The notes under the pieces are model-generated. The model had not been told where the DNA came from, ran no database searches, and saw only the letters and a list, made by a program, of their open reading frames with translations. From Malania oleifera (lineage: Eukaryota > Streptophyta > Magnoliopsida > Santalales > Ximeniaceae): 64,000 nucleotides of DNA. How positions within the stretch are numbered: position 1 is the stretch's first letter; each line of letters opens with the position of its first letter. Location: positions 69,249,601 to 69,313,600 of the forward strand of contig NC_080428.1 in assembly GCF_029873635.1 (NCBI RefSeq). Direction: 5' to 3'. The translations under genes and the position numbers were made by a program. Shown here in pieces: positions 24,987-39,800 of this stretch.

Positions 24987-27900
24987 GAACATAAATTTCA
25001 AGCATATCAAATTCTAAGTGCCAAAGTCCATTTGTTTAATGTCAATGCATTGTGGCAAATGCCCCGCGCTTTACGCCTGGTTACTGCGTATCATGTATGC
25101 ATAATTTATCTAATTTTTTGATTCTACAATTCCATGCTGACCCCATAAATTGTTTGGTAATTAAAGACATGACAACACAGAGCAGCTCCTGTGTTCCTGA
25201 TAGAACTCTATAAATGTAAGTATTTGTAAGTAGTTGTGATTACCACCTGGGATTCTGCACACATACACCCTACAAATCCAAACAAAACAGAATAAATGAA
25301 GAACAATGCAACAGTTCATGTGATTAAGCAGTCCGTGTCCATGGAGCCCTTGCAAAATTTCCACTATTCTGTCAACAAAAATTACCTTGTTTTAACCCTC
25401 TGCTATAAATTTAAATAGCTCCCTCATGAAATCCTCAAAATATCCTCATTTAACAATATGGTGATAATACACCTTAGCTCAAAACCTGCTGGAGCTTGAA
25501 GCCCTTCAGTCCTCTTGCCCTCTCCTGTGTGAAAACTTCCCCATACTTACGGACTTTCAACTAGATCACCCTCAAAATAAAAGCTGCAATTCAACATTCT
25601 ATTGGAGGGAAATTTAAAGAAAAGTAACTTTAAAGGAAAAGGGGGGGACAATTTTGATGTCCTTGATGGGATCAAATTCTTATGCATTACATTCTTGCAG
25701 AGTTCTTAGTCACAACTTGACAATGAATTCAAACATAAAAAATGAAACAAAGAAAAGAAAAAGCAAAAAACCAGGTTCATTAATGAACTCTTACACCAAC
25801 CTCAAAAACAAAGAAAAAAAAAAGAGAGTAATGGCTGAAATTATGAGCTCTTAACTTTCCCCTCTTTGAAATGAACTTTGTCTGCAACATTGACTGTTAC
25901 CATTTCCAATTATTGCACCATCATGAACAACAACCGATCAATCAACATTACTAGCTTTTGTTGCTGTGGCCATTATGCTACTTGCATCGATAGTTCCAAC
26001 TGAGCCCTTTAGCTGTTCGACCTTTAAGCTCTTCTTTTGCTGTGGCCTTTATGCTTTATCTTGATAGTTCCAACATCTTCTCTAGTGCTTTGCAAAATAA
26101 TTCATTAGTTGAGACATTATTGTGATTGGCTTCAATTAGGTGTTCCTCTTGCAATCCTGCGAAGGAGATTGCGGATGTCAGTGTGTGCTCTATGATGATC
26201 AATTTCACTTCTTCCAAAATTGCACATTTTAAGTTTTTAACCCCTCTATAAAAGTTCCAATGAGTTGCTATTCTGACCATTCTCAAGCTCTGTTAGAGTT
26301 GTTTAATGCCTTCATGTTATTCTAAAATTGTATTTGTTTGTTGAATTTTTCTCAAGCTTGCCACATTTGGAGGGACCAAACTGTGCAAGAATTCAATGAA
26401 CGAAATCTTCCAATGTGGAAATCCTATGGCTTTTGATTTATATTAACCATACCATTGGATAGTCTCCCTGTCCAAATAAATGGAAGCCGAATCAACCCTG
26501 GTTGCTTCTAGTAGTGTGTGGTGGAAGCAAAACAATTTGTATACCCTTGAACCAATCAGATCTCCTCTTTCCCAATATGGAATCTGCACCCTCATCTGAG
26601 AGAGGATTGGTGCTTCGTCAAAACCCCTATTTCCATCAACCAAGGGCAAATCTCAGGTTGGTTGTCTTTGATCTTACATCCTTCAGTTAAAGGATGTTGA
26701 TTTTCGGGTATTGCAGAATCTGGAAGTGCAAATTGTGAATAAAAGAATTAAAACTATGTAAAGTGTGAGATGGCTAAAACCAAGGCAAGGGAAGTTGAAA
26801 CTAAATTTGGATGGAAGCAGCCTGGGAAACCCAGGGCCGGCGGGTGGTGGTGGCATCCTTAGAGACCATACAGGTTCTTTTGTGATTGGTTTTTCAAAAT
26901 ATTTTTGTTCTTGTTCAAATAATGAAGCTGAATTGAGAGCTATGTTGGAGGGAATAAAGATTTGCAAACATTTGGGACATACCTGTATCGATATTGAATG
27001 TGATTCGAATGTTGTAGTTAATTGGATAAGAGTCAGGAAGTGCTCCTTGTGGTATTTGTGGGATTTTTGGGAGCAGCTTATTGGTTTATTGGTGGGAGTA
27101 GATTTTTCGATAAATCATTGGTATAGAGAAGGGAACAAAGTGGCAGATGCCTTGGCTCGACAAGGTGCTATGGGGAGGAATAATTTGTTTACAAATAGTA
27201 GTCAACTCCCTAGAATTAGCAATGGTTTATATAAATTGGAGAAGATGGGTACGGCTTATATGAGATATGTTTAGTTGATTTCCTTTTGGTTTTAGCTTAA
27301 GCTTTATGATGTTTATCTTTTGTTTTGTTTTGTTACGTGAGGTTTGTTTTGTAGGTCCTGTTTTGTTTTGTTTTGTTTGGACTTGTAACCCGGTTTTTTG
27401 GCTGGATGTTGGTGTTGTTCTTTGGGAGGTTTTTAACGTGTTGTCTTTTGTTATCTCCCATTGATTGTCTTGTAACCACGGCATTGCTCCGCCAAAAGTG
27501 AGGGGTTATTAATAAATAAATGGAGGTGCTGCCCTTCTTTTAAGAAGAAAAAAAAAAAAAAAAAAGACAAAGCTTGGTGTTTTATTATGTTGATTTTCAC
27601 GAGTCACCTCTTAAAAAATTTGAGCAATCATTGCATGGACGGATTCTTTTATCTGCTCCTAGTTATTTTTTTAATCAAAATTGTTCAAAGCCTTGCTTCT
27701 AATCTTGCTTTCAGTTGGGACTTTTCATAATTTATTGTGAAGAATTCCGGGGACCATGACATATGATTTGATATTTGATATTTGATATATCCTATTCAAT
27801 CTTTTGATTATGAGGGACATGCAACAAGCTCCAAGATAGTTGATAGAACACTAGTGCTGTATTGGAAGAAAAAATCAAGGAAAACTGAAGAGAAAGGGGA

Positions 27901-30900
27901 AGGAATCATTACATGGAAGGATTCCTTTATCTGCTTCATTTTTAAAAAATTTAAAAATAAAAGTTTACTTCAAACCTTTTTTCAAATCTTGCCTTTGATT
28001 TGGACTACTCAACAATTGATTATGGAGAAATTTTGGGGGCCATGACATATGATTTGATATTTTATATATACTCCATTTGGTCTTTTGATTGTGAGAGGCA
28101 TGCAGCAAACACCAAGATTAGTGCTTTGACACCAGTTGGTAGAATGTTAAGGTTCTATGGGAAGAAAAATTTTGAAGGAAAGTGGAAGAGTTTTGATCTC
28201 TTTGCGGCCATCAAGCCTCCATAAACTAAGCTTTAATGTGAATAATCTTAACCATAAGCCTGTGGGAATTACACACTTATAGAGTTCTTAGATGCCAGTC
28301 AACTAAGAATCTGGACTTGAAAGGAAATATAGACAAGTAGAAAAGTCTAGATCCATTAGTGGAATCCTATTTTGATGTAAAAAATAAAGCAAACGGAATA
28401 ATAATGACTAAAATTATACTACAACAACAATAACAAAAACAACAAATCAAGCCTTAAGTCCCACTAGCCGGGTTTAGCTACTTGAATCCTTTTCCGCCAA
28501 TTTACACTATCGTGAGCAATATCCTCTATCAATTTATAGGCTTCTTATTCACTATCTCATTCTAAGTTATGTTAGTTCTACCTTTAACCCTTCTACTGCC
28601 ACTGATAGTAACTAGCTCATTCCTCTTTACACTCAGTCCCAAGCCTGGGTAAACGAGTCAAGTCTCAATGCTGTGAATGAATGAAATTATGGGTCCCTAA
28701 AATAGTTTTGCCCAAAATTAAATTGCTTCCAACTCTATGTTGCATGGAAACACATACCAAGGAGTTGTCATCTTGTTGCTAGGAAATAGACACCTACCAA
28801 ACATATATCATACATTTCCTAGGAATATCTATAACTTGGGGTTGCAATTTTAATGTTGAACACATCATTGAAATCCTCCCAACACTTTGAGACTTTTAGG
28901 TACAATAATAACATAGTATGATATGATTTTCCTTTTTATCATTTGTGAAAAACCATGCTGACTGTAATGGTTCATCAGAAACTTACAATAAACTTTGCTA
29001 TTTTGTGCAATAGAAGAATGGTTTGTTGAAACTGAGAATTTTGATTGGTGGAAGAGGAAGAGGAAGCAAAATACTGTGGAAACTTTTAGGTACAATAATG
29101 GCACATTTTTTTTATATGATTTTCTTTTCTTTTATTTGTGAACACTAGAATTGCAATTATGATTCATCAGCAACTTACAATAAATTCCTTAATTTTTACA
29201 ATAGAAAAGTGATATGTTGTGATATTTGATTTGAGAGAGAAGAAAAAAAAAATGCATGCATATTGGATATATGATGTCATGTAAATATTTGAACTTATGT
29301 CAACCACAAATAATGTATTTGTATGCATAGCATATATATATGTCTATGTAATTAAATATATGAATCATCTATTTATTATTCTAGCTTGCTGTTCTGTGTC
29401 CTGCCTTTTTAGAGTTTGTTGTGTACTTGTGTCCCAGTGTTTGTGTCAGCGCTCGTGTCTTCTGCATGGGCAGTCTTGGCAGATAAATTTCTGTTGTAGG
29501 TGAAGAAACTAGAAGGAGATACTGCTGAAACTTACCTCTCTAAAGAGTCTCTAAAGAGAAAGAAGCCGATAAATAGTTCGTGTTATATCACCACTCCCAT
29601 GGCAGTACTACAAAAAAACTGTTTGTAAACCCTTGGACTCTTCCACACATGAACATCGTCATTAAAAAGGCTGAAAAATCAAGATTTTTGTGGCTAATAT
29701 TTGGATTCCTCAAAATTATTGGGTGTGAATAGACGCTTTATGTGTTCAGAGATTTTTAAAAGTTGTGCTGTATTGGCTATTCTTATATAGAATTATTAAC
29801 TCAATATTGCATTTTATGTGAATATAATTACATTGTTTTGTATCATCGTGATTTTTGTAATCATATATAAAGCTCTTTTCAGTTTATTTAAGTTCTTGTT
29901 TGGCTAATGATGCTTTACCTTATATATGCAGACACTTGGAATAGGACATGCCTTTTCTTCATTTATTTGGCTTTGTGGCCCTATTACAGGCCTTGTGGTA
30001 GGTGTTCACAACTACTCTCTGACTTCTGGAAGCCATCCAGGATTATAAATTTATAGCATGCATCTTACTATGCTGATGTGTCACTTAGTATGATTTGATA
30101 TTGAGTACCACTGTAGTATTACATTATCTTATCAATCCTTAGTTTAACTGGATAAGTTATATTTCACATTCTGAGGAAATGCTTAACCTTCATTGTGTGA
30201 GTTTTGTTACCATGAAAAATATGGGAGACGCTTCTCTGGTCATGTTGCATAATTTATTACATGATGCAATCTGCATAATTTTATCACGAATGTAATGAAT
30301 TCTTTTGTCAATCTACTTTTGATACTATTTGCAAAGTTTTCCTTAATATCAATTCTAAGAATTGGGCTGGGCATTTACCATGCAGAACATGAATTGACTT
30401 GATCCTGACGAATTGAGGGTCAACATTGGGATATTTACAGCCTTATACCTCACATTTTTTTATTTTGTCTTGTGGTTCGCCTATTTCTATTTTGTGTTTG
30501 TTCTGCAACCTATTGCATTTTGAGACACAATTAATCACCATGTAGAGTAATTATCCAGTGTAGCTGTCAACATTAAATTTTCCACCTGTCATGGTGATTG
30601 GACATCTTCTGCTTTCATCTGCTTCGCTTTCTATTTGCAAAGATAAAATGCTCCATTTTAGAAACACACATTATCTGAACCTTTTTGAAGTTTTTATACT
30701 ATTATATTGTTTTATTCCCTTAGGATGCCACCCAAATACAAAGGAAACAACAAGAGAGAAACATTCCATACTGAGATGTATCAAGAAAATCAAGGATTAC
30801 AAAGGGGCTGTCCTGACCAGCCCAGAATGCCAGCTAGAGCTCATAGCAATCCAACAGTCAATGACAGCCTGAACAGGACAAATAGTTCCTTTGAATGCTC

Positions 30901-33900
30901 TTTCTCTCCACACCGCACAAAAAATAGCAAGGATAATGAGGGAGAGACTTCCTTATTTGATCTGTTCTATTTTCTAGCCCATAGTTCACCTTCCATCATA
31001 GCTGCAGCAACCCACTTATGTTTTACAATGGAGATGACTTAATTCCCCAATTTCTTGGTCCATGAACAATGCAGAAGGATGTGTTCAGCTGGTTCCTCCT
31101 ACTGTAGGCATAAAAAAAGCATCTATTGATAAGAGAGAGACCTTTTTTTTGAAGATTGTCCATGGCCAGGATCTTTCCAAGAGTAGCTTCCCATGTGAAA
31201 AAAAGCAACCTTAGTATGGGCCGCTGTTTTCCAAATAAGTTTCGGGGGAATTTTTTGTTGCACTCTGTTGCAGAGCTAAGGTATTTGTAGAAAGAGCTGA
31301 CTGTGAAGTTCCCATCCTCGCTCTCAAAAGCACTCCTATTCGTAGGAATATCCCAAACAATCCCCTAACTAGTGAACTCCATGTGTTGGCTAAGGAGGGC
31401 ATCTTTGTCACAAGTTAGTCCGAAGATGGAATGGAAATAGGAGCTGAGTTGGGATTTGCCAGCAAATATCTTGCCAGAAGAGCACATCATCTCCATTTCT
31501 CGCATGAAAGTAGGTGAGAAGAATTTCTCCCATCCTCTTGTGATATATCTCCAAACACCTGTACTATGAGCTTCCTTGAATCTTTTGAGGTCCAGCCATT
31601 ATGATGGAGATCATACTTGATAGCAATGACATCCCTCCAGAAATGATTTTTTTCAAAAAACAATTGTGTGTCATTAGTTTCCAAAGCCATTTCCCCAGAA
31701 GGGCCTTATTAAAGATAATAATGGATCTATGGCCAAGGCCACCCTATTGCAAAGGTTGTTTAACCACACCCATTTAACAAGATGATATTTGAAAACCTCA
31801 CCCGTGTTGCCTGAAGGAAACTTCTGTGGATGCCCTCCAATCTCTTTACAACCGTACTAGGGATAGGGAAAAGAGTCGTGAAGTAAGCCAGGAGACTGGA
31901 CAGAGTACTATGAGAGTGAGACTGCCGCCTTTTGACAGAACCTTCCTTGTCCAACCAGCAAGTTTCTTTTCAAATCTGCCAACAATTGGATTCCAAATAT
32001 CCTTAATGTTGTTAAACTTGGCCCATAAGGGGTGGCTGAGACAGGTAATAGGGAAGGCTGTGTGAGCTTATAGCGAAGGAGACTTGCCAGCAAAGGTCCA
32101 CAATCACATCATTTTCGAGTAGATTCACTTTTAAGCCTGAAACCACTTCAAAACCAAGTAGGATGCGTCTAAGATGAAGAATTTGCTTTGGCTCATCCTC
32201 ACAAAAGATGATAGTGTCATATGCAAAAAGGTAATGGGTGATTTCCACAGAGTCATTGTTCCTTCCAATGCTAAGTCCTTTGAGAAGGCCCGTTGATATC
32301 ATTGTCAAGAAGTTTGAAGATAAAACCAGAAATAGAAACTAAAAAACGAAACCCCTCTGATTAATTAAAACAAATTTAAAACTTTATTAAACGAATCTCA
32401 TTCTTGTCCTTGAATCAAATAAAAATTTAAAAATAAGATTAAAATAATAAAAATACAATTAAAAAATTATAATAAACATTTAAATTATTATAATTATTTT
32501 ACTTAATTATTCTACTTCAAAACTCACTTTTTAGTGCTACAAGAACAATCTTATTGTACTTGAGAAATGAAATATAGTAAAAATAATTTTCAAATGAATT
32601 TTATTAATTTTTTCTTCTATTTTAAAATTTTATTAATATTTTTTAATTTTATTTTATTTAAAATTCATATGATCATTTTACTTTAATTTTGATTAAAAAT
32701 TATGTTTAAAATGAATGATTTAATCCACAAAGTTAATTCTAGATATTGAAGTATTTGGAATAGGATGCCACAGAAAACTATAAAAATTTGGTTTTCAGAT
32801 TTTTCTGAAAACTGCTGAAAACCATCAACACAAATAGAAAACTTGCAATTGAAACAAACGCAGTGTAATCTAAGGTTTTTTTTTTTTAATAGTTGAAAAC
32901 TGCCAAGAGAAATAGAAAACTACCAATTTAAACAAACATGGTTTCATAATCTGTTTCTCCACTGTACAAAAATGAAAATAAAAAATAGAAAGTAGAAATG
33001 ATACCAAACAGCCCTTCAATTAAGCCCAATTACACACACAAATTCACACAATTATATATGTGTACCCAAGGTCTTAAATTTCGATTTTGACTCAAATTTC
33101 AAAGCTCCAAAAGTAAGAAAATTTCGATTTCGATGTCAATTTTGATTTCGATTTGAAAAAATAATGGAAATTAGTAGTAAAACATGGAATTCTTTGTGAA
33201 ATTTTAGAAATGGTTAATAGCCATAGTAATGTAAGTTTTAGGACTAATATATTGCAAGTTAATTACATCTATGTTGTGTGAGGTGGAAAAGTTGTAATTT
33301 TGTATGTGTTACAAACATATTTGTAAAATAATATACATTAAACATATTCAGTTTAAAAAAATGCAATTCATAAATCATTTAAATATTATTAATTATACAA
33401 ATAATGATAATTTAGACATGAATGGTTAAATAAAATGTTGCTGTAAGTTTATTTTTTCATATAATTTCAAGGGCACTTGTAATAATCTTTCATTTTGATA
33501 AAAATAAATAAAATAAATTAAGAGAGAAATTTCACTCACTCCTAAATCTCTCATTTGAATTCTGAGCTAATTTCTTGTATAGTTAAAATTTTGACAAGTT
33601 TCGCCAAAATATCAAGATTTTGATAAATTTCAAATGATTTGTTGAGATTTCGACGGAAATTATGCAAAACGGAAATCGAATGCCATTTCGATTTCGAGGG
33701 TGACGGAAATTGGAAATTTCAACAATTTCGTGGAAATTTAAGACCATGCGTGTACCAATGTTTTAAACAACCCAATCAAGGCTTACCTCCAGGAAAGGGA
33801 TGCCTAAAATGCCTTGAGGTTCAATCTAAAATACCAAATCCCAAAAAGGCTCAGCATCAGACACTGAGGCTTACACATTTGTACAAAAGGCATGCCATTT

Positions 33901-36781
33901 GGGTCTTTTTAGTTGAGGCTTACGCATTTTGGGTGGTGTGTGATTCTCAAGTTAGACTTGGCTAGAAAATTTTAACTCCATGTTCATATAAAAGAAATGT
34001 CATAAGATGAGTTGATTCCTAAAACTCTTAAACCTCAATCTTTCCAAAATAATTGAGATTTGTGTTTTAGATCTTGAATAATTTTAACTTTGTAATGTCA
34101 TAGCTATCACTTGTCATGATTTATGTAAATTCAAGTTAGAAATTTTTGAGCAGCCAACAAGTATGCAAATTATATTTGATTTTTTTACATCATACTTGTG
34201 ATTTTCTTAATTTTTTTTTTTAATTTTCAAAATATATGTATATTTACTTATTTTTATCTAAAAACAAAATTATTAGAAGGCTGACTCTTGCCTCTTAAGG
34301 ATTAAAACACCTCGCCTTACGCCTTCACCTTCTTAAACATTGATGTATATATATATATATATATAAACAGAATTCATTAAAGGGCATCAAGGCTTCCATC
34401 CAAGTACAAAAAGACCAGTGTCAACGAATGCTTTTTTCCTTTCTTTGCTTAAGTAAATTCCTCTCCAGGCTCAGATCTATTTTCCACTGTCACAGCCATA
34501 ACCCAACACTGGCCAATCATTGCGGTTGCTCAATTCCAGATGTTTCTGGTCTAAGGGCAGTGAAGAGGATATGTTCAATGGGCAGTGTCTTCCCTACACA
34601 AAAAACATTTGTACTAAAATTATCCCCCTTTTTTGTAGGTTTTTTAATAGTAAGAATCATTCCCCAAGTTGCCTACCGCACAAAAAAAAAGGAACCTTTT
34701 TGGGGGCCTAAAGAATTTTCCAAATGGTTTCACTGGGTAAGTTGTTTCTGGTTTCAGTTGGTGTATTCAGCTTTCTGCAATATGGGCTGACTGAGAAGGT
34801 GCCATTTTTATCAAGGGTCCACTTGGGCTTATGTGGGGTACTATGATAAGGAACTTTGTATAAGCAACCAAAAAATTCAGCAAAGTTGTCAAGTTTCCAA
34901 GTCTGGGCATTTCTCAGTTTGAGAATGTCCTTGTTTACTCCATTGTATGCTAGTTGAAAGTGTGTATAACCACAGAGATCCTTATCCCTGGTCAAGCTGA
35001 AAATGTTAGAAAACTTAGTGCTAACTGCTAAGTGGAATGGGGCTGCACCATGTGTCAACCAAAAGAAAATATTGCCCCCATCTTCCACGTTAAAGCAAAT
35101 AAAGGTGAAGAATTTCCAACCTTTTTGGATCCATTTCCATGCTCTGACCCCATAGGTGCCTTGACTTCCTTAGAAGTCCATCCCACTGTGGTCAAGGTCG
35201 AATGTTGAAACAATGATCTCCTCCAATGCAGACATTTTTCATTCATGAATCTCCAAAGCTATTTGTTAAGGAGGGCTTTGTTGTATATTGTGAGAGATTT
35301 GAGAGTCTATCAGCTTGAATACCCCCATTTAACCAAGTGGTACTTGAAGTCCTCATCCGTGTTTCCTTCTAGGAATCTTTTTTGAATATGGAATGAGGAA
35401 GAAGAGGGACATATAGCACACCGGGAGGTTTGGGCATAGAAAGGGATTCAAGCAACCTAGGGGAAGAGAAGGGCTTTGTCTCTCTCATCACTTGCAATTT
35501 TCTGGTGTGCTTGGAAAGTTAGAAACAGGAGAGTGTTTAAAAACTCTCTTACGACACTTCAAACTAGTTATAGGTAGTATATTACTGTGGTTTCCAGCTA
35601 GCATAGTAGGATTGTAGGTGTTAAAGTTTGATATACAAAAGTGGTTGTCTAACATGGTATCAGAGCTGATTCCCAGGAGGTTCTGGGTCCTAGTCTTGTT
35701 GCTTGCATTTATTTTGTGGTATTTAAAAAATTATTGTATTTCTTATTATGGGTGATATTATGGTGTGTTTATCTCTCCACGTGCTGTTGGGCTGCACGTG
35801 CAGGGGAGTGTTAAAGACTTAAAGCTTGAATTGTTTGCCCACAACCCAACAGCTTAAGCTTTTAGGTGAAGTGGTTGTCTAACAATAGGGAATGATCATA
35901 ATGTAATTTTAGTTTTCTGTGACATCCTGCTGGCAGGATGACTGTGTGCTCTATTTTGGCATCCCCTTGATGCCCTTCTAATAATTTTCTTTTACCAATC
36001 AATACATTTTTTATATATAGCACCCCAGGGGGGGGGGGGGGTTTGGGGTTTGAGAAAATGCTTTTGATGAAGGTGAGTCTTCCTCCACAAGAGAAGTAAT
36101 TTCTCTTCTAACCAGTGAGTTTTTCCTCAAGTCTCTCAATAATGGGTTCCCAAGCTCTTCTGTCTTTAAACATGGCTTGAAGACCTAAATAATTCAAAGA
36201 CCTCTAGTTTGCAGCTTAAAAAATTTCATCTAGGAAAGTGTGTCATTAATCCCCTTGCCCATGCAAACATGCTCATTTTACCAAGTTGACTTCCTATCCT
36301 GAAATTGCTTCAAGACAGATGAGGATACATCTTAAATTGAGAATTTGTTGAGTTTCTGACTCACAAAGTATTATGGTGTCATCAGAAAGCACAAGATAAG
36401 AAACTTCCATTCCCTACCGTTTCTTCCTGCTCTAAGCCCTTTTAAAAATACCTGATGATGCAGAATATAAGCGGGACAATGGATGGGCCCTCATTGGAGG
36501 CTCTTTCAGAAGAATTGGATTAAGGAATCACCGGGTCCTAAGCCCAATAAATTTAGGAGTAATGAATTAGGATTATGTTTATATGGGGATTTTTTTTTTT
36601 AACATGCATGTCTCAGGGGTTCTTTATTTAATAAGGGGTTTATTTGTAATTTCATTCATTTTAGGTTTGTTTTTTCCCTATGTATGTAAGTTGTATTTAT
36701 AAGGAGGTTGGTTAATGTGAATTTGAATGAGAAGTTAAATGTGTTTCTTCTTATCTTGTTCCTCTCTCTCTCTCTCTTTCG

Positions 36782-36812
<31 letters not shown>

Positions 36813-39800
36813 CTTCCCTCTTGGTGCTTCATCATTTGGTATCAAAACCCAATCACAATCCCCACTTTTCCATTTATAATCCCTCATTTTTACCTCTCAA
36901 TATTCTTCCTCTTCCTCTCTTTCTTTTTAATTTCCAGCCCTTCTTCCCTCTGCCAATTTGTACAGAATCTTTCGAGCAAACTTCTCTTCTCCATATTTGG
37001 TCTCCATATCTCCTCTCTCATCTTATCTCTCCTTCCTTTATCCTACATTGCTCTGTTCATTGCCATAATTGTGATTGCAACAAAATTACATCACTACCAT
37101 CACTGAAATCGTCTTCCCCCTGTCTACCTTCATGCCCAAACCCATCACCTGAAAGTCACTGATGGGCTTGCAACTGCTCATGGCCACTATAGCAGCAGTT
37201 TTCGCAGTTTTTTCTCCATTTCTGTCCAATTGTTTTTTATTCAAATTTTCCCGTGAGTGCTCATGGTCTAATCCATCTTTGCCTAATAATTCATCTGAGT
37301 CCAGCCTATACTGCAAAAAAAAAGAAATAAATAATAAATAAATGAAGACATTTCCCTTCTGAAGCCCACATTTGGCCAAACTCATCTCCCTTACATCAAC
37401 TGGTAGGTCTTTGCATCTCTTTTTAATACCCTAAACCAAGCCCCTATTCAAATTGTCACATCTTCACACCTCATCTCTGCCACATATACTGCCTCCTGCA
37501 GCCATCTCATTGATATCCATATAACAGTGTCACATCAGTATATCTGGCACATCAATATATTGATCCAGATGGTAAATTGCCTCTGACTTGTGGCCTAACT
37601 CAAACCTGACGGCTGTTAAAAATAAAATAAAAATCCAGTGTAACAAATTATTGGAAAGGGAATGCCCTTTGTCATACTTTTGGCATGCTATCAAACCTTT
37701 TCACATTTTCAAGGGTGTGGTAAATGTTTGTAAAATTGCCATTGATGGAAGTTGCCATGTGAATGTGGTTTCTAGGAATGGTGCCGCTTGTAGGCAGATC
37801 CTGAACCTCACACACGGCTCTTTGCTGAACCTCTCTCTCCCCCCTCCCCCCCCCCCCCCCAAAAAATATGACCTGGACATCCAGAGTTGGTACCAAACAA
37901 GCTGATCTATGAACCACTGCTGTTGCTGGCTTGCCGCTGGTGTGGAGCTGCTCCTTAATCTGCTGCTGACCTTAAACAGTTCACAGTTATCAATAGATCC
38001 ACATCCTATAACCACCATCCATGGTCACCTTATTTATAGTTGTACAATCATTTTCTTCTTTCTTCTTGACCAAAACTTACCCATCACTATGCATACCCCC
38101 TTTCCCTCCTTTTTTCATTCTTTTCAATCAAAGCTCTAATTTCTTTGTTTATCCATCTCAACAAAGCCCTAATTTTCCATGACTAATTTTTATTTTTATT
38201 TTTTTAAAATATAATTCTTCTCAACAAAAGCCTTATTTTACCTCTTCTAAAATTATCCTATCTTGCAGATTCCATTCCGATTATTCAAGAGATGTTTAAG
38301 TTTTGAGATTTTAAAATAACGGGATTTAAAGATCAAGTATTTGAAAACTATTCATCTAAACAACCTTAAATTAAAAAGCACTGAAAAATATTGTTCATAA
38401 GAAAAAGGAGGCAGCCCAGTTGGATAAAGAGAGCCTGATCTGATGCATGCAGCCTTACCCAGGTTACCCCTGCATATGGAGAAGCTCTGATCTCTTTCTA
38501 GGCACCCAGGTTGCAGTGTTGCAACCTCGATGTGCAAAGGTTCACCCTCACTTTTCAGACAAGGATGTTTCTCTTTTCCCCTTTAATTGTAATAAGATCT
38601 AGGAAAATAGCAAACTCATCATTTTTGAAGCCACTATTAGCCTTTTCTTCAAGGCCTGGTCTCTTTTCTTTGCCCTAGAGTACTTCCTGAATAGCACGAC
38701 ATGGTTATGACTTTGGAGTCTGGGTACTGAATGGGCATGGCTATTGGCTGCACATTCCATGTTGCCATGGCTGATCCATGGAGGAGAAGAAGAAGAAAAT
38801 TCACACTTTTGTTACACATGGAAATGGGAGATTGGGAGGTCAAAGTTTTCAATGGGTTCTGTAAATATATTTGGGTCCATGACCTTAGGTTGTGTTTGAT
38901 TTGTGGAATGCCTATTCCCAGGAATAAAATGGTTAAAGTATATGGATTTGATAGCTTACAAAAGAAAATTTTGTCATCATAAACTGGCCGGGCAATTTTA
39001 TTTTATGTTTTGATTTTTTATTTAATCCATAACATAGAATAGACAAGGGAATGATTGTCTCAAATTTCACCATGGGGATTTGATGGAATATAACTAACTT
39101 TTGCATTGTCATTTGCTGTATGATGAGAACACTTTCCCTACAATATGCCCAATCTATTCCTAGGTATACGCATTCCACATAACCTTAGAGTTTTATTATT
39201 TTCAAATGGTCCGAAGGTTATATATGGTTCTCTGAATGCCTATTCATAGGAATAGAGTGGAATAAGATGGAAATGTAATAAAATGTATATAGGGATATAA
39301 TAATTAGGAAAAGACCACATGCAAAACTTTGATTTATACCATCTAATATGGAATAAGACATTCCCATGGTGACATTTTGGAATCTCATTTCTTGTCTAAT
39401 CTATTTATGAATTAATAAAAACAAAATTTTAATTGTCATTTGCTTTATGATGATAACCATTTTCTTTTTAATTAATGAAATGTTTATAGTATGTCCATTC
39501 TGTTCCTAGGAATATCCAGTCCGCTAACCAAACGTAACACAAGTTCAATACAGTCCTGAATGAGCCTTCTTACTCTTTTCTGGGCCATAGTTATGCATAA
39601 TATTCACAATCATGCATAAATTGTGCTATGGTTTTGCCTTTCAACCAGATTCATACAACAAAATCACTTAGATGGATTGACACCTAAACATGCAAGCACA
39701 ACTGACTCCTTGCAATCCTGTTTGCTATGATGGGCAATTTTATAGCTTTTCCTGTTCTATCATTGCATTAAGATCTAGTGCACATACAATCATGTTTACT

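Larger units (their letters stand above)
34366..36450 (-). mobile_element. antisense L1-like LINE fragment, itself interrupted
   Basis: Minus-strand frames at 35,246-34,708 match the C-terminal RVT region ([20 protein letters not shown]). Near 36,400 the minus strand reads [19 protein letters not shown], the catalytic box. The 3' end lies at about 34,366 (AATGAATTCTG). A roughly 580-bp insert (35,433-36,014) splits it. Confidence 0.78.

Noticed and set aside
30719-32772. Shared TAGGATGCCAC near 30,722 and 32,762 as a target duplication of the antisense LINE
   Set aside because: The right copy lies about 430 bp beyond any LINE homology and there is no poly(A)/(T) at the left joint. Probably chance, though it deserves an alignment.
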